From Pseudomonadota bacterium (GTDB taxonomy: Bacteria > Pseudomonadota > Alphaproteobacteria > Rhizobiales > Xanthobacteraceae), in the NCBI GenBank assembly GCA_023386885.1, contig JAEWIX010000084.1:1-64000 (forward strand): a DNA stretch of 64,000 nucleotides, read 5' to 3'. Position 1 is the first letter of the stretch. Each line of letters begins with the position of its first letter. Positions 59,938 to 64,000 of this stretch are shown one piece after another. The notes beneath the pieces are model-generated. The model had not been told where the DNA came from and searched no databases. It was given only the letters and a program-made list of their open reading frames with translations. The translations under genes were made by a program, and so were the position numbers.

Positions 59938-62349
59938 ATGACACAGAAGCTCGCATTGTGGTTTCTCGCTCCGGGATTGGCGCTGGCCGCGCAGGCCGCT
60001 CAGGCGCAGCAGATGCTCCCTGAAATTCAGGTCGTTGCCGACACACCATTGCGAGGCACCGGCATCGACCGCGACAAGGTCCCCTCCACCGTCACCACCG
60101 TCCATGCCGACGACTTCCAGCGCACGGCGTCGCCGAACCTCACCGACACCTTGTTCCAGCGCGTTCCCGGCATCAGCCTGTCGGACCCCAACGGCAACAG
60201 CGCGCAGCAGGAAATCCGCTATCGCGGCTTCGCGGCCTCACCGCTGCAAGGCACGCCGCAAGGGATCGCCGCCTACATGAACGGCATCCGCCTCAACGAG
60301 GCCTTCGGCGATACGGTCAATTGGGACCTGATCCCGACCAACGCCATCCAGCAGGCGGACGTCTTCACCAACAATCCGATCTTTGGCCTCAACGCGCTTG
60401 GCGGTGCCATCAGCCTGCAAACCAAGAACGGCTTTACCTGGCAGGGTTTTGAGCAGGAAATCTCGGGCGGCTCCTACGGTCGCGTCCAGGGCGGCATGCA
60501 GTATGGTGCCGAATTCGGCAACTGGAGCACCTATTTCGCCGCGCAAGGGTCGCACGACAACGGTTGGCGGCAGAAGTCTCCATCGACGCTCGGCCGCTTT
60601 TACGGCGACATCGGCTGGCGCGACGATAAGGCGGAATTTCATTTGTTCGGATCGATCGCAACCTCGTCGTTCGGCGTCGCCGCCGCTACGCCGATCGAAA
60701 TGCTGAATCGCGACTGGAGTTCGATCTACACCACGCCGCAAACGACGCAAAACAACATGGCGCTGATCGGCATCAACGGCAAATACGCATTGACCGATAC
60801 CTGGACGTTGCAAGGCAGTCTCTACGGACGCTCGTTCCGTCAATCCCATGTCGATGGCAACGATGGCGATTTCGAGCGGTGCAACAATTCGTCGTCCTAT
60901 GCCAATCATCTATGCCTCGAGGACGACGGCTTCGCCCGTCCGGTTCCTTTCCTCGGCGCGGCGGCGCTAGCCTTCCGCAACCAGTTTGCGATCCTCGACG
61001 CCAACAACCAGCCGATCCCCTGTCCGCCCGGCGCCGGCAATACGTGCGGCCCGGTGCCTTATGGCACCATCGACAGCACCAACACCCGCAGCTCCATGTT
61101 CGGCGGAACATTGCAGGCTACCAACGAGGCAAGACTGTTCGACCACGGCAACCGGTTCGTGATCGGCGGCAGCATCGATCGCGGCAACACCTCCTTCAAC
61201 GCCAACAGCGTGCTCGGCTACATCTTCCCGGACCTCAGCGTCGGCACCAATGCCGCGATTCCGGGCATGGGATCGGTCATCCACACCGTCGGCGATGTCG
61301 GCTATGCTCCGGTCGGGATCGACACCCGCAATACCTATTACGGCATCTACGCCACCGATACCTTCGACATCACAGATCGCCTCGCGCTGACAGCCGGCGC
61401 GCGCTACAACATTGCCAAGATCATCGTGCGCGACGTGCTCGGCACCAGCCCCGATCTGAACAGCGACTCGACCTTCTCACGGATCAATCCGGTCGCCGGC
61501 CTGACCTACAAGATCGCACCGTGGCTGACGCTCTATGGTGGCTATTCGGAATCCAACCGAGCACCGACACCGCTCGAACTTGGCTGCGCCAATCCCGACA
61601 AACCGTGCCTGCTGGAAAGCTTCCTGGTGTCGGACCCGCCGCTGAAGCAGGTGGTCGGCCATACCTATGAAGTCGGCCTGCGCGGAAATTCCCCGCTGTG
61701 GGACGGCTCGCTGAACTGGAAGGCGGGCCTGTTCCGCACCGACAGCACCGACGACATCGTCACCCTCGCCAGCAATATCGCAGGCCGCGGTTACTATCAG
61801 AACGTGCCGGAGACGCGCCGACAGGGTATCGAACTGTCGGCGGAGTACAAATCGACCCAATGGATGGTTTACGCCAGCTACAGCTACATCGACGCCACCT
61901 ACCGCTTCACCGGCGATATCGCTTCGCCAAACAATCCAATAGCGGATGACGACGGCAATCTCCATGTGGTACCGGGCAATCGCATTCCGGGCATCCCACA
62001 ACACCAGTTCAAAGCTGGCGTCGATTATCTCGTCACCCCGGAATGGAAGATCGGCGCCGATCTGGTCGGCGTCGGAAAGCAGCATTTCGTCGGCGACGAC
62101 ACCAACCAGAATGCGATGCTTCCGTCCTATTTCGTCGTCAACCTGCATACGTCCTATCAGGTGTCGAAGAACGTCACGCTATTCGCCAACGTCAACAATC
62201 TTTTCAACAAGAAGTACGCACTGTTCGGGACCTATTTCGAACCGGAAGGCACCGAGAAGGCGGGCTTGCCGATCGCGCTCACCGATCAACGCACGCTGGT
62301 GCCCGGCATGCCGTTCGCGATCTACGGCGGCATCCGTATCAAGCTGTAG
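59938..62349 (+). CDS. TonB-dependent outer-membrane receptor (LutH-like)
   Basis: 803-residue outer-membrane receptor. Signal peptide 1-24 (ALWFLAPGLALAAQAAQA), a TonB-box-like LPEIQVVAD just after, plug domain about 35-160 (STVTTVHADDFQ, LFQRVPGISLSDPNG, EIRYRGF, GLNALGGAISLQTKNG) and a 22-strand type barrel to the end. Its place after the LutA/D/E/F-like genes makes a lanthanide or other metallophore ligand likely, since lutH in Methylorubrum is the lanthanide receptor. ATG at 59938 follows GGGGGA; ATG at 59896 adds 14 residues without signal character. It converges on the sensor kinase gene with only 12 bases between them. Confidence 0.9.
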   Translation: MTQKLALWFLAPGLALAAQAAQAQQMLPEIQVVADTPLRGTGIDRDKVPSTVTTVHADDFQRTASPNLTDTLFQRVPGISLSDPNGNSAQQEIRYRGFAASPLQGTPQGIAAYMNGIRLNEAFGDTVNWDLIPTNAIQQADVFTNNPIFGLNALGGAISLQTKNGFTWQGFEQEISGGSYGRVQGGMQYGAEFGNWSTYFAAQGSHDNGWRQKSPSTLGRFYGDIGWRDDKAEFHLFGSIATSSFGVAAATPIEMLNRDWSSIYTTPQTTQNNMALIGINGKYALTDTWTLQGSLYGRSFRQSHVDGNDGDFERCNNSSSYANHLCLEDDGFARPVPFLGAAALAFRNQFAILDANNQPIPCPPGAGNTCGPVPYGTIDSTNTRSSMFGGTLQATNEARLFDHGNRFVIGGSIDRGNTSFNANSVLGYIFPDLSVGTNAAIPGMGSVIHTVGDVGYAPVGIDTRNTYYGIYATDTFDITDRLALTAGARYNIAKIIVRDVLGTSPDLNSDSTFSRINPVAGLTYKIAPWLTLYGGYSESNRAPTPLELGCANPDKPCLLESFLVSDPPLKQVVGHTYEVGLRGNSPLWDGSLNWKAGLFRTDSTDDIVTLASNIAGRGYYQNVPETRRQGIELSAEYKSTQWMVYASYSYIDATYRFTGDIASPNNPIADDDGNLHVVPGNRIPGIPQHQFKAGVDYLVTPEWKIGADLVGVGKQHFVGDDTNQNAMLPSYFVVNLHTSYQVSKNVTLFANVNNLFNKKYALFGTYFEPEGTEKAGLPIALTDQRTLVPGMPFAIYGGIRIKL

Positions 62350-62361
62350 CGGGTCGAGGCA

Positions 62362-63723
62362 TCAGACCTGTGTACCGCACGGGATCATCGCCTCGACAGT
62401 CACGCCGCCGCCGGCCGAGGTCACCGTCATACTTCCGCCGAGCGCCATCACCCGTTCGCGCATGCCGGTCATTCCCAGGCCGAGTTTGTGATCCGGCGGC
62501 AAGCCCTTGCCGTTGTCGTTGATGCGAACACAAACGGACGTCCCGGCACTCCCGATTCCGGCAACCGGCTCGATCGTCACGCCGACCTGCGTTGCGCCGG
62601 AATGGCGGAAGGCATTGGTCAAGGCCTCCTGCACCACGCGATAGATCGTCAATTCCACCGTTTCGCCGATCGGCCCAAGCGCGTCGGAGATGTCGGTGTC
62701 CACCGTCACATCAGGATGAGTGCCGCGCCAGAACCGGACCAGCGCGGCGAGCGCCTCACCAAGACCCAGATCGCTCAAGCCTGCCGGCCGCAACCTGTCG
62801 AGCACGCGGCGATTGAACTGTTGCAGGGCGTTGACCTGCTCGAGCATCGCCGCGCCATGCTTGCGCAAGCCTGCGATGTCCGGCGTCGCCGCATCGGCCA
62901 TTCGCATCAGCGCCGTCGCGTGGGCGCGCAACGCGAACAGATAAGGGCCGAATTCGTCGTGCAGTTCGCGGGCGATCTCCTTGCGTTCGGCATCCTGCAA
63001 CGAGACGACTCGCTCCGCGAGCCGTTGCTTGTCCGCGACCGCATCGCCAAGCGTGGCGGCCAGATGATTGAGCTTCGCGCAGATCGCGGCGATTTCGGGC
63101 GAGCCGGTCGGCCCCACGCGCGTATTATAGCGACCCGATTCGATGTCGGTCATGGCGTCCGCCAGCGACTGGATCGGAGACAGCGCCCGGCTGACCACGA
63201 GCATCGTCAGGATCAGCAACACCGCCGCAATGGCCGAGCCGAACTGGATTTGGGTGATAATGCTGTCCCAGATTTCGGCGATCTCATCGCTTGGATGCGA
63301 GGCAATCGAAAGCGTGCCGTAGGATCTTCCATCGACCGCGATCGGAATGCGCAGGCGCGTCGGCTCCGGCCGCACCATGGTGACGAACCATTCGGGCGGA
63401 GCATCGAACTGGTCATCGGTGCCCCGATCCGAGGCGTCATCGCCGGCCGCACCAGACCGGATGTGCGTCACGCTAAGATGACGCAACTTCTGCAGCCCCT
63501 CGACAATCCCCGTCAGCTTGGCCTGGGGATCCGGGCTACCTTTCAAATCGGCAATCGACGCATCGACAAACTCGCGCGCCAATCGCATGACGCTGTCATC
63601 TTCCGCCTGAATGCGTGGCCCCGCCTCCAGCACCAGGCGCCCGATATTCGCGGCAAGACCGAGCGCCAGGACCAACGCAACCAGCAGGTTCAAGCGCGTC
63701 CGCAGGGAAAGTTTCTGCCACAT
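62362..63723 (-). CDS. NarL-type sensor histidine kinase
   Basis: 453-residue membrane kinase: TM1 about 12-33, periplasmic sensor about 34-160, TM2 about 161-180, HAMP about 181-233, HisKA_3 with His255 in ERKEIARELHDEFGP, and HATPase with QEALTNAFRHS, NDNGKGLP and GLGMTGMRERV. The longest frame starts at 63882, overlapping the divergent regulator gene, while ATG at 63723 begins right before TM1. In Pseudomonas putida a kinase of this sort (PedS2) next to a PQQ/lanthanide cluster mediates the lanthanide switch; the same role is a reasonable guess here. The partner is probably the regulator at 63857. Confidence 0.9.
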   Translation of the reverse strand: MWQKLSLRTRLNLLVALVLALGLAANIGRLVLEAGPRIQAEDDSVMRLAREFVDASIADLKGSPDPQAKLTGIVEGLQKLRHLSVTHIRSGAAGDDASDRGTDDQFDAPPEWFVTMVRPEPTRLRIPIAVDGRSYGTLSIASHPSDEIAEIWDSIITQIQFGSAIAAVLLILTMLVVSRALSPIQSLADAMTDIESGRYNTRVGPTGSPEIAAICAKLNHLAATLGDAVADKQRLAERVVSLQDAERKEIARELHDEFGPYLFALRAHATALMRMADAATPDIAGLRKHGAAMLEQVNALQQFNRRVLDRLRPAGLSDLGLGEALAALVRFWRGTHPDVTVDTDISDALGPIGETVELTIYRVVQEALTNAFRHSGATQVGVTIEPVAGIGSAGTSVCVRINDNGKGLPPDHKLGLGMTGMRERVMALGGSMTVTSAGGGVTVEAMIPCGTQV

Positions 63724-63856
63724 CCTCGCATTCCGGTGTGCCGTCGTGCCGCAGGCTCCGGGGAGAGCGTTGACAGGCGAAATTGGCGACGATCTAATCC
63801 GACGGTACAGTATTCTGGCGCGATGGCCAGATGCGCGGTCAATCTCATCGGTCATC

Positions 63857-64000
63857 ATGGCAAGAGCGAAGACGTCGACCAAACTCCGTGTCCTTATCGT
63901 CGACGATCATCCCATCGTGGTGTCGGGCTGCCGGGCCATGCTCGCGAATGAACCGAACATCGTCGTCAACGACGCTGCAGACGCCGACAGCGGCGAAGCT
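63857..64000 (+). CDS. NarL/FixJ-type response regulator (partial, cut by window end)
   Basis: The first 48 codons of a receiver domain: after a short basic leader comes LRVLIVDDHPIVVSGCRAML, with the acidic pair Asp-Asp before His-Pro that is typical of NarL-type regulators. ATG at 63857 lies 133 bases from the divergent kinase start at 63723. The gene runs off the window, so the phospho-acceptor and HTH are not visible. It is the obvious partner of the NarL-type kinase. Confidence 0.85.
   Translation, partial: MARAKTSTKLRVLIVDDHPIVVSGCRAMLANEPNIVVNDAADADSGEA

Noticed and set aside
1..64000. tRNA, rRNA, riboswitch or phage genes
   Set aside because: No cloverleaf, rRNA core, known riboswitch core, integrase or phage structural pattern was recognised by eye; a covariance-model search would be needed to exclude small RNAs.

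Overview
The window looks like chromosome from an alphaproteobacterium of the Bradyrhizobium / Rhodopseudomonas / Afipia group (Nitrobacteraceae). The grounds are the high G+C content, copper nitrite reductase and DUF3422 proteins of the kind seen there, a dehydrogenase closely resembling Rhodopseudomonas BadH, a dense set of CoA-ligase, SDR and branched-chain-type (Liv) transport genes, and scattered GC-rich palindromic repeats. This placement is by family resemblance only; no rRNA or tRNA gene is present.

Layout. 1-8 kb: nirK (behind a clear NnrR-type dyad), a DUF3422 membrane protein, two alpha/beta hydrolases, an SDR, a GNAT acetyltransferase and an MFS permease, all on the minus strand. 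8-14 kb: a probable neutral-lipid block (WS/DGAT acyltransferase, acyl-CoA ligase, SDR, phasin-like protein, lipase-like hydrolase). 14-20 kb: two paralogous AraC regulators, then a plus-strand group of acetoacetate decarboxylase, 3-hydroxyacyl-CoA dehydrogenase and class III CoA-transferase. 20-29 kb: a MarR regulator, two acyl-CoA ligases, a single-chain acyl-CoA carboxylase and an orphan solute-binding protein. Three near-identical palindromes tie these genes into one putative MarR regulon. 29-41 kb: a minus-strand block with a complete Liv transporter that has an SDR gene inserted in it and an MmgE/PrpD gene after it, followed by a kinase (APH-fold) / acyl-CoA dehydrogenase / CoA ligase / GntR operon behind its own palindromes. 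The kinase-dehydrogenase pair resembles a split ACAD10/ACAD11 or LvaA/LvaC pair, which suggests 4-hydroxy acid catabolism.

41-52 kb: a plus-strand operon of CoA ligase, TetR, SDR, HAPMO-type Baeyer-Villiger monooxygenase and DsbA-like isomerase; a second flavin monooxygenase with a predicted sigma-54 promoter, divergent from an AcoR-like activator; and a BadH-like SDR. Together, 8-52 kb reads as a catabolic region for ketones, alicyclic or branched acids and storage lipids, with separate regulators for its sub-operons.

52-64 kb: a regulatory and metal/PQQ region. A FIST-domain protein plus cytosolic hybrid kinase matches the NO-sensing NosP/NahK pair. An ErbR/AgmR-like response regulator follows. 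Next come a periplasmic binding protein, a beta-propeller, an ABC ATPase, an ABC-2 permease and a TonB-dependent receptor, the gene content of PQQ-alcohol-dehydrogenase-linked lanthanide uptake (lut/ped) clusters. A NarL-type sensor kinase and a divergent response regulator cut by the window end close the region. No PQQ dehydrogenase gene is visible. With nirK at the other end, NO production, NO sensing and PQQ/lanthanide metabolism all occur in this one window.
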